DNA of 64,000 bases. Origin: an uncultured Eubacteriales bacterium. Its GTDB lineage: Bacteria > Bacillota > Clostridia > Christensenellales > Aristaeellaceae. Positions 8,393 to 16,213 of this stretch are shown piece after piece (positions within the stretch are counted from its first letter, which is position 1; the number at the start of each line of letters is the position of its first letter). A model generated the notes under the pieces. The model was not told the origin of the DNA, searched no databases, and saw only the letters and a program-made list of their open reading frames with translations. Both the position numbers and the translations under genes were made by a program. The stretch covers positions 1-64,000 of the forward strand of contig CALVNS010000003.1 of assembly GCA_944349855.1 (NCBI GenBank), written 5' to 3'.

Positions 8393-8533
8393 ATGAGCCA
8401 ATATGAAGGGAGGAAAGGGCCCATCGGAGAAAACATAAGAGACATTTTGCCGGGATCGCGTATGCCTGCAGCGGATTCAACCCTTGTTTTTTTGTTGAAG
8501 CGATATGCGAACGGCGCGCAGGCACTTCCTTGA
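8393..8533 (+). CDS. Small ORF, 46 residues, function unknown
   Basis: ATG 8393 follows a near-perfect GAGGAGG with a 4-base spacer, the strongest translation signal in this stretch. The product begins MSQYEGRKGPIGENIRDI and ends in YANGAQALP. It has no membrane segment and is moderately basic. The stop codon overlaps the -35 box of the AraC-gene promoter. The layout resembles short conserved ORFs found in integrative elements, but I cannot name a family. It was too short for ordinary gene calling, and expression is inferred from the ribosome-binding site only. Confidence 0.5.
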   Translation: MSQYEGRKGPIGENIRDILPGSRMPAADSTLVFLLKRYANGAQALP

Positions 8534-8558
8534 AAAATTTCACGTATTCAAATACAAT
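8530..8558 (+). promoter_or_regulatory. Promoter of the AraC-family regulator
   Basis: TTGAAA (8530-8535) and TACAAT (8553-8558) are 17 bp apart, 93 bp before the regulator start. Confidence 0.75.
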
Positions 8559-8651
8559 AGAGTTCACAGCGCTGGGTTGAACCCAAAGATTGTCGGAGGG
8601 AGACGATGGGTAGACTGCCGAAAGACCGTTGCCCATGAGGAAAGAATCAAT

Positions 8652-9533
8652 ATGCCTATATTAGTTGATCATCAATTGCAAGAACAGATACCCCGCGACA
8701 TCTTGGCTTTTCCCATTTCGTTTTATTCTGATGAACTTGCCGATTTGCCAAACCGTGCGGGGCCCATGCACTGGCATCCCTACTTTGAGATCGCCACAGC
8801 GCAAAGCAGTGTCCTGGACTGCCAGGTGGGACAAGCCCACACGATGCTGGAGCCGGGGGACAGTATCTTCATCACCCCAAATATGCTCCACGGAATTCGG
8901 CAGGTGTCCGGCGTGGAGCCAGATCCCTTGCCGATTATGATTTTCTCTGGCACAGTGATTGCCCCGGAGAACAGCGCCATTTATCAGAAATACATCCAGC
9001 CGATTCTCGCTCTGCCCTTTGTGGTGTTCCGGCACGATAGCGACCTTTGGAAAGATGTTCGTCAACAGATCCACGCTATGCATTGCGCTATGCGGGAACA
9101 GCCCGATTGTTACGAGCTGATGGTTCAGCGCAATATCTGCCATGTGTTGGAAGCAATCTTTCGCAATTTTGATGCCCTGCCAAAAACGGAAGCGTCACGG
9201 GTACAGCTGAACGTTCAAGTGCGGCTTCAAAAAATGCTATCCTATATTTATGAGCATTACGCCCAAACGGTCACTCTGGCAGATATCGCCGGCGCAGCCA
9301 ACATCAGCCGAAGCGAAGCGGGGCGGTGTTTTCAATCCTACCTGGGGTATTCTCCAGTGGAGGCGCTCATTCAGTATCGCCTTCAAACGGCGCAGCGTCT
9401 GCTGCAGCAGACCACGCTGACTCTGCAGGAGGTCAGTTCCGCCTGCGGATTTCATTCTGTGAATTACTTCAGCCGTCAATTTCGCACAAGGTACGGATAT
9501 TCGCCTGGGAAAAGGCGAGAGTTGGGTAAATAA
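8652..9533 (+). CDS. AraC-family transcriptional regulator with cupin sensor domain
   Basis: 293 residues. The N-terminal half is a cupin-like effector domain with MHWHPYFE near 38-45 and EPGDSIFITPNMLHGI near 72-87. The C-terminal hundred residues hold the two helix-turn-helix motifs of the AraC/XylS family, ending in ACGFHSVNYFSRQFRTRYGYSPGKRR, which matches the family signature. GAGGAAAG seven bases before ATG 8652 fixes the start. It is followed by DUF1349 and MFS genes whose promoter has a poor -35, as expected for activation by this regulator. The sugar or glycoside effector is unknown. Confidence 0.9.
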   Translation: MPILVDHQLQEQIPRDILAFPISFYSDELADLPNRAGPMHWHPYFEIATAQSSVLDCQVGQAHTMLEPGDSIFITPNMLHGIRQVSGVEPDPLPIMIFSGTVIAPENSAIYQKYIQPILALPFVVFRHDSDLWKDVRQQIHAMHCAMREQPDCYELMVQRNICHVLEAIFRNFDALPKTEASRVQLNVQVRLQKMLSYIYEHYAQTVTLADIAGAANISRSEAGRCFQSYLGYSPVEALIQYRLQTAQRLLQQTTLTLQEVSSACGFHSVNYFSRQFRTRYGYSPGKRRELGK

Positions 9534-9558
9534 TGCTTTTGTTTGAGGCCATAGTGCC

Positions 9559-9587
9559 TTTCGCTCCGAGTATTTTGAGTATATAAT
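9559..9587 (+). promoter_or_regulatory. Weak, probably activator-dependent promoter of the DUF1349-MFS pair
   Basis: A perfect TATAAT lies at 9582-9587 with only TTTCGC at the -35 position (9559-9564). This fits control by the adjacent AraC regulator. Confidence 0.5.
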
Positions 9588-9620
9588 ACGCTTGAATTCA
9601 AATGTGAAAGGAGATCCATT

Positions 9621-10208
9621 ATGGAATTTAAGTGGCTAAACAAAAGCTTCATCAAGCAGACGCAGGACAGGATCGAGATCATGGCGCCGGCCCAGACCGA
9701 TTTCTTCTGCGGCAACAGCGACGCGTGTCAGGAGGGGATTCTTCCAGAGTCTCTTTGCAACGCCCCCTATTACTATACTGAAGTGGAGGGAGACTTTGTC
9801 CTCAAGGTGAAAGTCTCTCATGCCTTTCAAGACACTTACGATTCCGCATCTGTAATGATCATGAAAGACCAGAACTGCTGGGCGAAATGCTGTTTTGAAC
9901 TTACTGACTTTGGCACGCATGCCGCAGTAAGCGTGGTGACAAAGGGAGATTCCGACGATGCAAACGGATGCAATCTGCAGGGCAACACCGCTTGGTTGCA
10001 GGTTTGTCGGGTCGGCAACAACTTCGGGTTTCACTACTCTGTGGATGGCATTCATTTTTATATGATGCGATATTTTCATCTCCCTGCAAATCCCGTCATC
10101 AAAGTGGGGCTCTTAGCGCAGGCGCCGGTGGGCAACGGCGGCATCCGAGTGTATGAACATCTCAGCATTGAGAAAAAAACCGTGAAAAACATTCGGGCGG
10201 GCAAGTGA
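9621..10208 (+). CDS. DUF1349 domain protein (concanavalin-like fold)
   Basis: 195 residues, about the usual length of DUF1349 proteins, a jelly-roll family related to yeast Ree1. Family hallmarks visible are GDFVLKVKVSHAF, the SASVMIMKDQNCWAKCCFEL strand pair, and the late GLLAQAPVGNG segment. There is no signal peptide, so it is cytoplasmic. AAAGGAG precedes ATG 9621. The MFS gene follows after one base, so they are translationally linked. Carbohydrate binding is inferred from fold and context. Confidence 0.82.
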   Translation: MEFKWLNKSFIKQTQDRIEIMAPAQTDFFCGNSDACQEGILPESLCNAPYYYTEVEGDFVLKVKVSHAFQDTYDSASVMIMKDQNCWAKCCFELTDFGTHAAVSVVTKGDSDDANGCNLQGNTAWLQVCRVGNNFGFHYSVDGIHFYMMRYFHLPANPVIKVGLLAQAPVGNGGIRVYEHLSIEKKTVKNIRAGK

Positions 10209-10209
10209 T

Positions 10210-11406
10210 ATGACCGAAAATCGAAAGTATCAAAAAACATTGTTGGCCTGCTATCTGGGATTTGTCACGCAGGCCATCTCCGCCAACTTTGCGCCCCTTC
10301 TGTTTTTGACCTTTCAAGACATCTACGAGATCTCGTTGGACAAGATCGCCCTGATCCCCGTTGTGTTTTATCTGACCCAGCTGCTGATCGACCTTGGGGC
10401 AACCAAGTTTGCGGACAAAATCGGTTACCGCATCTGCGTGGTGATCTCTCAGGTGCTTTCGGCAGTGGGGCTTGTGCTGCTGACGGTTCTCCCGGAAATG
10501 CTCCCCGTTCCCTTTCTGGGGATTCTCATGGCCGTGGTATTTTACGCCATCGGCAGCGGTCTTGTGGAAGTGCTGGTTAGCCCCATTGTAGAAGCCTGCC
10601 CCTTTGAAAACAAGGATGGCAGAATGAGTTTACTGCACTCATTCTACTGTTGGGGTGCGGTAGGCGTGATCTTAGGTTCCACGCTCTTTTTTGCGGTATT
10701 TGGCACCAAAAATTGGAAAATACTCGCGCTCATCTGGGCGCTGGTGCCGCTGGTGAATGTCTTTCAGTTTCTCACCTGCCCCATAGAGAGACTGGTAGAA
10801 GACGGCGAAGGTTTGCCCCTTCGCAAGTTGCTCCGACTGCCGCTGCTGTGGATGATGATTTTACTCATGATTTGCTCCGGCGCATCCGAAGCGACCATGG
10901 CACAGTGGGCGTCCGCCTTTACAGAGTCGGCCCTGGGCGTGTCTAAAACGGTTGGGGATTTGGCCGGCCCCTGTCTGTTTGCCGTCTTCATGGGGATCTC
11001 TCGCATATTGTACGGAAAGATGAGCGCGAAACTGAACCTGTCTAAGACCATGCTGCTGAGTGGCTTGCTGTGCGTAGCATGCTATTTACTGGCCTCCCTT
11101 TCCCCCTTGCCGGTTCTTGGCCTGGCTGGGTGCGCCCTTTGCGGCTTCAGCGTGGGCATTATGTGGCCGGGTACCATCAGCCTTTCCTCCCAAAAGTGTC
11201 CAAAGGGGGGTACCGCTATGTTCGCTTTTTTGGCGTTAGCAGGGGATTTCGGCGGTACCGTCAGCCCGGCCATGGTGGGCAGCTTTTCGGAAATGGCTGG
11301 CGGCAATCTGAAAATGGGTCTGCTGGCCGCCACAATCTTTCCGATCCTTTTGGTGGCGGGTTTGCTTGCTTTGAACCGAAGGACAAATTGCGCCATTCAA
11401 AAGTGA
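10210..11406 (+). CDS. MFS transporter, probable sugar or glycoside permease
   Basis: 398 residues with about 12 hydrophobic segments in two halves. The cytoplasmic loop after the second helix reads TKFADKIGYR, the MFS motif A position. A large central loop (about 195-215) separates the halves. The overall pattern matches the FucP/GlpT-distant sugar MFS group. It starts one base after the DUF1349 stop. With AraC and DUF1349 it forms a regulated uptake module; the substrate is not determinable. GC content near 50% is well below the surrounding chromosome, suggesting transfer. Confidence 0.85.
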   Translation: MTENRKYQKTLLACYLGFVTQAISANFAPLLFLTFQDIYEISLDKIALIPVVFYLTQLLIDLGATKFADKIGYRICVVISQVLSAVGLVLLTVLPEMLPVPFLGILMAVVFYAIGSGLVEVLVSPIVEACPFENKDGRMSLLHSFYCWGAVGVILGSTLFFAVFGTKNWKILALIWALVPLVNVFQFLTCPIERLVEDGEGLPLRKLLRLPLLWMMILLMICSGASEATMAQWASAFTESALGVSKTVGDLAGPCLFAVFMGISRILYGKMSAKLNLSKTMLLSGLLCVACYLLASLSPLPVLGLAGCALCGFSVGIMWPGTISLSSQKCPKGGTAMFAFLALAGDFGGTVSPAMVGSFSEMAGGNLKMGLLAATIFPILLVAGLLALNRRTNCAIQK

Positions 11407-12027
11407 CCGGATGGCACAAGGCAAAAAAGATGCGTACGTTCCATTTGGGGCTGGCGCGTTTGCCTATGCTGCGGGAACAGAAGAAGTTATCTTTGCGGAT
11501 GAGAAAATGCGTGCTGTTTGGAAGTTGTGAAATGTAAAAAAACGCTATTGATTGTAAACTCATCGTTCAAAACGCATGATGGGCTTGGAATGGTGTTGTT
11601 TTCATGAATGATCGCCTGCCGCCACCCCTTGCCGTTGAAGGCTGAGCTGGCAGCAGGCCATCGTTTTATCCGATGGCTGCCGGCACGTCAAAAACCCAAA
11701 AGCCCTTGAAATCAGGGCTTTCTGGCAAAAAGAAAGCACCGCAACCCCGATACGCCCTGTATCAGCATTGCGGCGCTTCTTTGGCAATGACCCTGATTGT
11801 GATACAAATGAACCCCCTTTTTGCGTGAGGGGGTTCACTTTGCGCAGAGATTGGTCACTTTGAATAACTACTATTTGTTTTCCAACGGCAATATTTTATC
11901 TGCACACTTCAATCACGCATATAGGCTTTCCTCACAAAAAACAATCCTCTTGTTGTAGATTAAGCACGATATGGAAAGAACGCCAGGCTGCCTATCCGGT
12001 GTTCCTGTACATTCTAACGCACCTATG
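11407..12027. other. Hairpin-rich stretch without a convincing gene
   Basis: No convincing coding frame is seen. A 39-codon frame at 11411-11530 lacks a ribosome site and may be a gene remnant. Four hairpins follow. 11648-11684 is an imperfect stem around CCATCG/CGATGG. 11699-11721 pairs AAAGCCCT with AGGGCTTT and may end the MFS transcript. 11728-11783 is a long imperfect cruciform with inner GATAC/GTATC. 11809-11837 pairs TGAACCCCCT with AGGGGGTTCA. Confidence 0.6.
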
Positions 12028-12543
12028 TTATAATACAATTTCGTATTTATAATCTTTCATAATTATATCTGTTCCCTTTTTCTTGTATGTGCTCTCACCG
12101 ACAATTTTCCCGCCACATTTCTGGGCAACACGATTTGAAGCGGCATTTTCCTGACCCACATAAATCGTTACTTTCTCAGCTCCTTGACCACGAGCATAAT
12201 CGATCATTCCCTGAGCGATTTCAGTTGCATAGCCTTGACGCCAAAAATTCTTATGTACGCAATAAGCAATATCATATACTTTCTTTTCATCACTTATCAT
12301 GAAACTGCATGTCCCTACCCGCTCTAATGAATTCTTAAAAACAGGAATCAGATAACAACATTCCTCATCTTCGCCTAAGCCTTCTAACATTTTCAAATAT
12401 TCATCATCTATTTCTTCTTTTGCTTCATCTGGCAAATATTGTCCCATCTCTGGATTGTTCCAGATACTATATGCCCACAAAGCATCTTCTTTCGTGAATC
12501 CTCTTAATAAAAGTCTTGAAGTTTCAATATCATTTATCTTCAT
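12028..12543 (-). CDS. GNAT-family N-acetyltransferase (RimJ-like)
   Basis: 171 residues. It opens with the RimJ/RimL-type ETSRLLLRGFTKEDA and has the acetyl-CoA loop NFWRQGYATE (Q/RxxGxG/A pattern) at about 108-117. ENAASNRVAQKCGGK near 138-152 is the C-terminal GNAT motif. ATG 12543 follows GGAGGATTTT. GC content is about 38-40%, well below the chromosome. It may modify an amine of a drug, a peptide N-terminus or a small molecule; the substrate is unknown. Confidence 0.85.
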   Translation of the reverse strand: MKINDIETSRLLLRGFTKEDALWAYSIWNNPEMGQYLPDEAKEEIDDEYLKMLEGLGEDEECCYLIPVFKNSLERVGTCSFMISDEKKVYDIAYCVHKNFWRQGYATEIAQGMIDYARGQGAEKVTIYVGQENAASNRVAQKCGGKIVGESTYKKKGTDIIMKDYKYEIVL

Positions 12544-12757
12544 AAAATCCTCCGCCAAATTCAACTTTTCGCTGTTGCTTACTGACGCTTCCATCTACCA
12601 CGCTGATTGCTTTTGTCAGGACGATCCGGCGGTTCTGATTGAGCCATTCCATGTAGACCAATTTGGGAGCAGCATTTTCGCCATCTGATACGGTGTAAAC
12701 GACCCGCTGTTCTGTTTCGGCCTGATTGATTGCATTGATCATATCAGGCGAAAGCAT
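12530..12757 (-). pseudogene. Probable remnant or small hypothetical ORF (75 codons)
   Basis: The frame from ATG 12757 encodes a polar, plausibly folded sequence (MINAINQAETEQRVVYTVSDG...) that overlaps the start of the acetyltransferase by 14 bases. There is no clear ribosome site. Upstream, 12758-12927, no intact frame is seen. I read this as a fragment of an older mobile or accessory gene, with low confidence; a short genuine gene remains possible. Confidence 0.3.
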
Positions 12758-12930
12758 CTAGCTCTCCAGGTTGTTGGAATAACTTGGAATTTAAAACCGT
12801 AGGTCGGTCACCACCAAAAAAGTCCGCTGTTGTGACCCATCTCTGAGATGTGATTGCAATATAGTTTGGGGATTCTTGAGGGCGGATTTGAACTCTTGCA
12901 GCAGTTGTTACGATTCAGAGTCCGCTGAAT

Positions 12931-13479
12931 TTATAAATTCTTCTTCATCCTGTGTTCCATCCATTCTTCTTTCAAAATAGAATAACACAAGGTATCTCCT
13001 CGATCCCTGGCATGTTTTCGAAGAGTGCCTTCATAAGTAAAAAGACATTTTTCCAACACACGTACAGATTCTTTATTAAATGACCGAACCCAAGCTGCAG
13101 CTACTTCAGTATCCCGTTCGGAAAACATATATTCAAGCATCGCCATAAGTGCTTCCGTTGCATACCCGTTATTTCGACGGTTGGCTGCGACAGCATATTC
13201 TAATTCTTTGTATTGAGCATATCGGTTCATATCTCCAAATAAAACAAAACCGATCAAGCACTGCTCGTCTTTGTGGATAATGGCGCGCATTTCCGGATTC
13301 TTTTTCCAACTGCAAATGACACTTCGGGCTTCTTCGATATTCCTGTATGAACTCACTCCGGAAAACCGCAATCTGGGGTCGAGACAAATTTTGTAAAGCT
13401 CTTCCGCATCATCCTCTTGCCAACAACGAAGAAGCAATCGTTTCGTTTCAATTGATTCGGCCACTTTCCCCTCTCCCAT
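12931..13479 (-). CDS. GNAT-family N-acetyltransferase (RimJ-like)
   Basis: 182 residues from ATG 13479, or 177 from GTG 13464, which has the better site (GGAGAGGGGAAA). The N-terminus ESIETKRLLLRCWQEDDAEEL is typical of RimJ/RimL-type acetyltransferases. The acetyl-CoA loop is NRRNNGYATEAL near 98-109, and NKESVRVLEKCLF follows near 136-148. It is AT-rich compared with the chromosome. It has its own promoter and is not closely related in sequence to its neighbour at 12 kb. Confidence 0.83.
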   Translation of the reverse strand: MGEGKVAESIETKRLLLRCWQEDDAEELYKICLDPRLRFSGVSSYRNIEEARSVICSWKKNPEMRAIIHKDEQCLIGFVLFGDMNRYAQYKELEYAVAANRRNNGYATEALMAMLEYMFSERDTEVAAAWVRSFNKESVRVLEKCLFTYEGTLRKHARDRGDTLCYSILKEEWMEHRMKKNL

Positions 13480-13498
13480 GAACCCTCATTTTGAAAAA

Positions 13499-13527
13499 AT
13501 TATATTATATAGAATCAAAAAGCACAA
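13499..13527 (-). promoter_or_regulatory. Promoter of the 12.9-13.5 kb acetyltransferase
   Basis: Minus-strand TTGTGC (13522-13527) and TATAAT (13499-13504) are 17 bp apart. The AT-rich stretch 13528-13727 shows no gene. Confidence 0.6.
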
Positions 13528-13727
13528 CACGAGACAAGACAACTGCAAAGGACAAGACGGACAACACCAGTAAATAGTACTTTGGAGAATATCTGAAATT
13601 GAACAAAGGGGTTCAGATTGCACCGTTTTTCCATTTTCGTTTTCTATTTTAAACTTTTTTAGTTTTCTTGTCCAGTTTAATTTTGAAAACGGATAGCTCG
13701 CCCACCCGCATAAGTACTGGGTTTTAT

Positions 13728-13782
13728 AATAAAAACACCATCGAGTCCGAACTCAAGGGTTCAGATTTCAATGGTGTTTTCA
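13728..13782 (-). terminator. Terminator of ssrA
   Basis: On the minus strand AAAACACCATTGA pairs with TCGATGGTGTTTTT across a loop that contains a smaller hairpin. It starts two bases past the CCA end of tmRNA. Confidence 0.85.
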
Positions 13783-13784
13783 TA

Positions 13785-14127
13785 TGGTGGAGGTGAGGAG
13801 AATCGAACTCCTGTCCGAAAACCCGTCAAAGGGGGTTTCTCCGAGCGCAGCCTACGATTTGGGATTCCCCCCGCCGCACGCCCATAGGCGGGCTTGCGGC
13901 CTCGGTAGCTTCATGATGTGAACGCCGCCGCAAAGCTTAGGCGGGTTCATTGCCCGTCAATTGACGCCGGGTTCCGGGAGGACGGGGCCCCCGGGCCGAC
14001 GCGCGGCATTACGCCGCGAAAGCGTATTCGCTATTGTCAGTTCGTTTTATTTCCCCGTTTTTACGTGGCCAGGGTCCACGGCTCGCTTGCCCAATCTCAG
14101 GATCCCCGTCGAAACCAGTACACCCCC
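13785..14127 (-). ncRNA. ssrA: Transfer-messenger RNA (tmRNA)
   Basis: 343 nt. The 5' end GGGGGTG pairs with CACCTCC before ACCA at the 3' end. The T-arm GGAGTTCGATTCTCC and the 5' tail ACTGGTTTCGACGGGG are diagnostic. The tag frame ends ...TDNSEYAFAA then TAA at 14009-14011. The resume codon is either ACT (14039-14041) or the CGA before it. tmRNA rescues stalled ribosomes with SmpB, whose gene lies immediately upstream. The 3' end borders a low-GC island, a common integration position. Confidence 0.96.
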
Positions 14128-14132
14128 ATGCA

Positions 14133-14606
14133 TTACGCCTCGCGCGTGCGGGATTTCATCGCGCGGTCGATGTCGCGCCGGGCGTCGCGCTCGGCCATGT
14201 CGTCGCGCTTGTCGTGCAGCTTCTTGCCCCGGCACAGGCCCAGCTCCAGCTTCATCCGCCCGTTCTTGAGATAGACCGATAGCGGCACCAGCGTGTAGCC
14301 CTGGCGCTGCACCAGCGCCTCCAGGCGGCGGATCTCCCGCCTGTGCATCAGCAGGCGCTTGGGACGCAGCGGGTCGGTGTTGAAGATGTTGCCCTGCTCG
14401 TAGGGGCTGATGTGCATGCCGCTGACGATCATCTCGCCGTTCTTGACCGCGGCGTAGCTCTCCTTGAGGTTGACGCGCCCCTGCCGCATGGACTTGACCT
14501 CCGTGCCGCGCAGCTCAATGCCGCACTCGAAGGCCTCCTCCACGAAGTAGTCGTGGCGCGCCTTGCGGTTGCTCGCGACGGGCTTTACGCCCTGCTGACG
14601 TGCCAC
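14133..14606 (-). CDS. smpB: SsrA-binding protein SmpB
   Basis: 157 residues, the normal length. Conserved blocks are [27 protein letters not shown] near 10-36, [11 protein letters not shown] near 55-65 and the basic tail (KKLHDKRDD...RAMK) that enters the ribosomal decoding centre. GTG 14606 is chosen because GGGGAGG lies seven bases upstream. A TATAAT (14640-14645) upstream gives a promoter with a poor -35. It ends six bases before the tmRNA 5' end. Confidence 0.96.
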   Translation of the reverse strand: MARQQGVKPVASNRKARHDYFVEEAFECGIELRGTEVKSMRQGRVNLKESYAAVKNGEMIVSGMHISPYEQGNIFNTDPLRPKRLLMHRREIRRLEALVQRQGYTLVPLSVYLKNGRMKLELGLCRGKKLHDKRDDMAERDARRDIDRAMKSRTREA

Positions 14607-14746
14607 GAAAACGCCTCCCCTCTGTGAAATCCGTTCTCTATTATAGCACACCGCGCGTGGAAAATGCACCCCCTTTTTTTGCACGCCGCGCGCGCGTCTT
14701 TACAGGATCTGTAGGGGCCTGCAGGGAAGTTTTTGCGCGGAGGTAC

Positions 14747-14775
14747 TTGCCTTTTGGCACAGGAACGCATAAAAT
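14747..14775 (+). promoter_or_regulatory. Promoter of the potassium transporter operon
   Basis: TTGCCT (14747-14752) and TAAAAT (14770-14775) are 17 bp apart. The leader of about 60 nt contains a short CCGG stem but no riboswitch that I could recognise. Confidence 0.65.
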
Positions 14776-14841
14776 AGTGAAACTGACATTTCTCTCGTGC
14801 CGGTGACATCCCGGACGACGTGGCCGAAAGGAAGTGAAGCG

Positions 14842-16191
14842 ATGTTTCGAGTCAAGCGTCTGCAACTGAGCTATCAGCGTGCGATCGCGCTGGGGTTTGT
14901 GTTGCTCATCCTGCTGGGCACGCTGCTGCTCATGCTGCCCATCTCCTCCGTCGACCGGGTATGGACCGATCCGCTCAGCGCGCTGTTCACGGCCACGAGC
15001 GCCGTGTGCGTGACCGGCCTGGTCGTGGTGGATACGGCGACGTACTGGTCGCTGTTCGGGCAATTGGTGCTGCTCTTGCTGATCCAGACCGGCGGCCTGG
15101 GCCTGATGACGGTGGCGACGCTCTTCTCGCTGGCCACGCGCCGGCGCATCGGCCTGGCCGAGCGCAGCCTGCTGCAGGAGAGCGTGGCCAGCATGAGCAT
15201 CGGCGGTGTGGTGCGCCTGACGCGGCGCATCCTGCTGGGCACGCTGCTCTTTGAGGGGGCGGGCGCGCTGCTGCTCGCCACGCGCTTCGTGCCGCGTTAC
15301 GGCCTGGCGCGCGGCCTGTACATGGGCGTGTTCCACTCCGTGTCGGCTTTTTGCAACGCGGGCTTTGACCTCATGGGCCGCCCCGACGCGATGTATATCT
15401 CGCTGACGGAATACGTCGCCGATCCGGTGGTCAGCCTGACGATCTGCGGCCTGATCGTCATCGGCGGCCTGGGCTTTGTCGTCTGGGACGACCTGGTGCG
15501 CAACCGCCTGCACTGGCGGCGCTATCTGCTGCACACCAAGCTCGTGCTGGCGACGACCGCGGTGCTGATTGCGGTGCCGACGCTGCTCTTTCTCGGCCTG
15601 GAGCACACGCACACCCTGCAGGGCATGGGCCCGGGCGAGCGCGTGCTGGCCTGCGTCTTTTCGGCGGTCACGCCGCGCACCGCGGGCTTCAACACCGTGG
15701 ATACGGCGGCGCTGGGCGACGGCTCCAAGCTGCTGACGATGCTGCTCATGCTCATCGGCGGCAGCCCCGGATCGACCGCCGGCGGCATCAAGACGACGAC
15801 GCTGGCCGTGCTGCTGCTCTCCGCGGCGGCCAGCCTGCTGCATACGCATGAGACGACGGTGCTGGGCCGGCGGCTGGAGCAGGAGGCCGTCCACCGCGCC
15901 TCGTCCGTGCTGACCGTCTACCTGACCATGGCGATGTCGGCGACGATCTTCATCTGCATGGTGCAGCCCCACCTGGCGCTGACAGACGTGTTGTTTGAGG
16001 TCTTCTCCGCCATGGACACGGTGGGCATGTCCACGGGCGTGACGCGCGATCTGTCCTCCGCCTCGCGCCTGGTGATCACGGCGCTGATGTACTGCGGACG
16101 CGTCGGCAGCCTGACGTTCGCGCTGATGTTCACCGAGCGCAGACGGCCGCCCGCCGTGCAGCAGCCGGTGGAAAAGATTCTGGTCGGATGA
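14842..16191 (+). CDS. trkH: TrkH/KtrB-type potassium channel subunit
   Basis: 449 residues, membrane protein with four M1-P-M2 units. The four selectivity-filter segments are visible: SAVCVTGL, SAFCNAGFD, TPRTAGFNT and SAMDTVGMSTG. These are the conserved glycine positions of the Trk/Ktr family. ATG 14842 follows AAAGGAAG. The regulatory RCK subunit starts 22 bp downstream, so the pair makes a complete K+ uptake system. Size and lack of long N-terminal helices favour the KtrB/TrkG-like branch of Gram-positives. Confidence 0.93.
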   Translation: MFRVKRLQLSYQRAIALGFVLLILLGTLLLMLPISSVDRVWTDPLSALFTATSAVCVTGLVVVDTATYWSLFGQLVLLLLIQTGGLGLMTVATLFSLATRRRIGLAERSLLQESVASMSIGGVVRLTRRILLGTLLFEGAGALLLATRFVPRYGLARGLYMGVFHSVSAFCNAGFDLMGRPDAMYISLTEYVADPVVSLTICGLIVIGGLGFVVWDDLVRNRLHWRRYLLHTKLVLATTAVLIAVPTLLFLGLEHTHTLQGMGPGERVLACVFSAVTPRTAGFNTVDTAALGDGSKLLTMLLMLIGGSPGSTAGGIKTTTLAVLLLSAAASLLHTHETTVLGRRLEQEAVHRASSVLTVYLTMAMSATIFICMVQPHLALTDVLFEVFSAMDTVGMSTGVTRDLSSASRLVITALMYCGRVGSLTFALMFTERRRPPAVQQPVEKILVG

Positions 16192-16213
16192 AAAGGGAAA
16201 GGATGAAGTCGGC

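Noticed and set aside
11411-11530. 39-codon frame after the MFS gene
   Set aside because: Plausible amino-acid composition but no ribosome site and no recognised homologue; reported only within the gene-free stretch.
11602-11838. 78-codon minus-strand frame in the hairpin-rich stretch
   Set aside because: It crosses three strong hairpins, has no ribosome site and no recognisable sequence.
12877-12921. tRNA-like blocks (anticodon-loop CTCTGAA and T-loop TTCAAAT) on the minus strand
   Set aside because: The flanking stems do not pair and there is no acceptor arm; at most a degraded fragment, not a functional tRNA.
14776-14841. Possible c-di-AMP (ydaO-type) riboswitch before trkH
   Set aside because: The leader is only about 60 nt, too short for the class, and the core motifs were not found.
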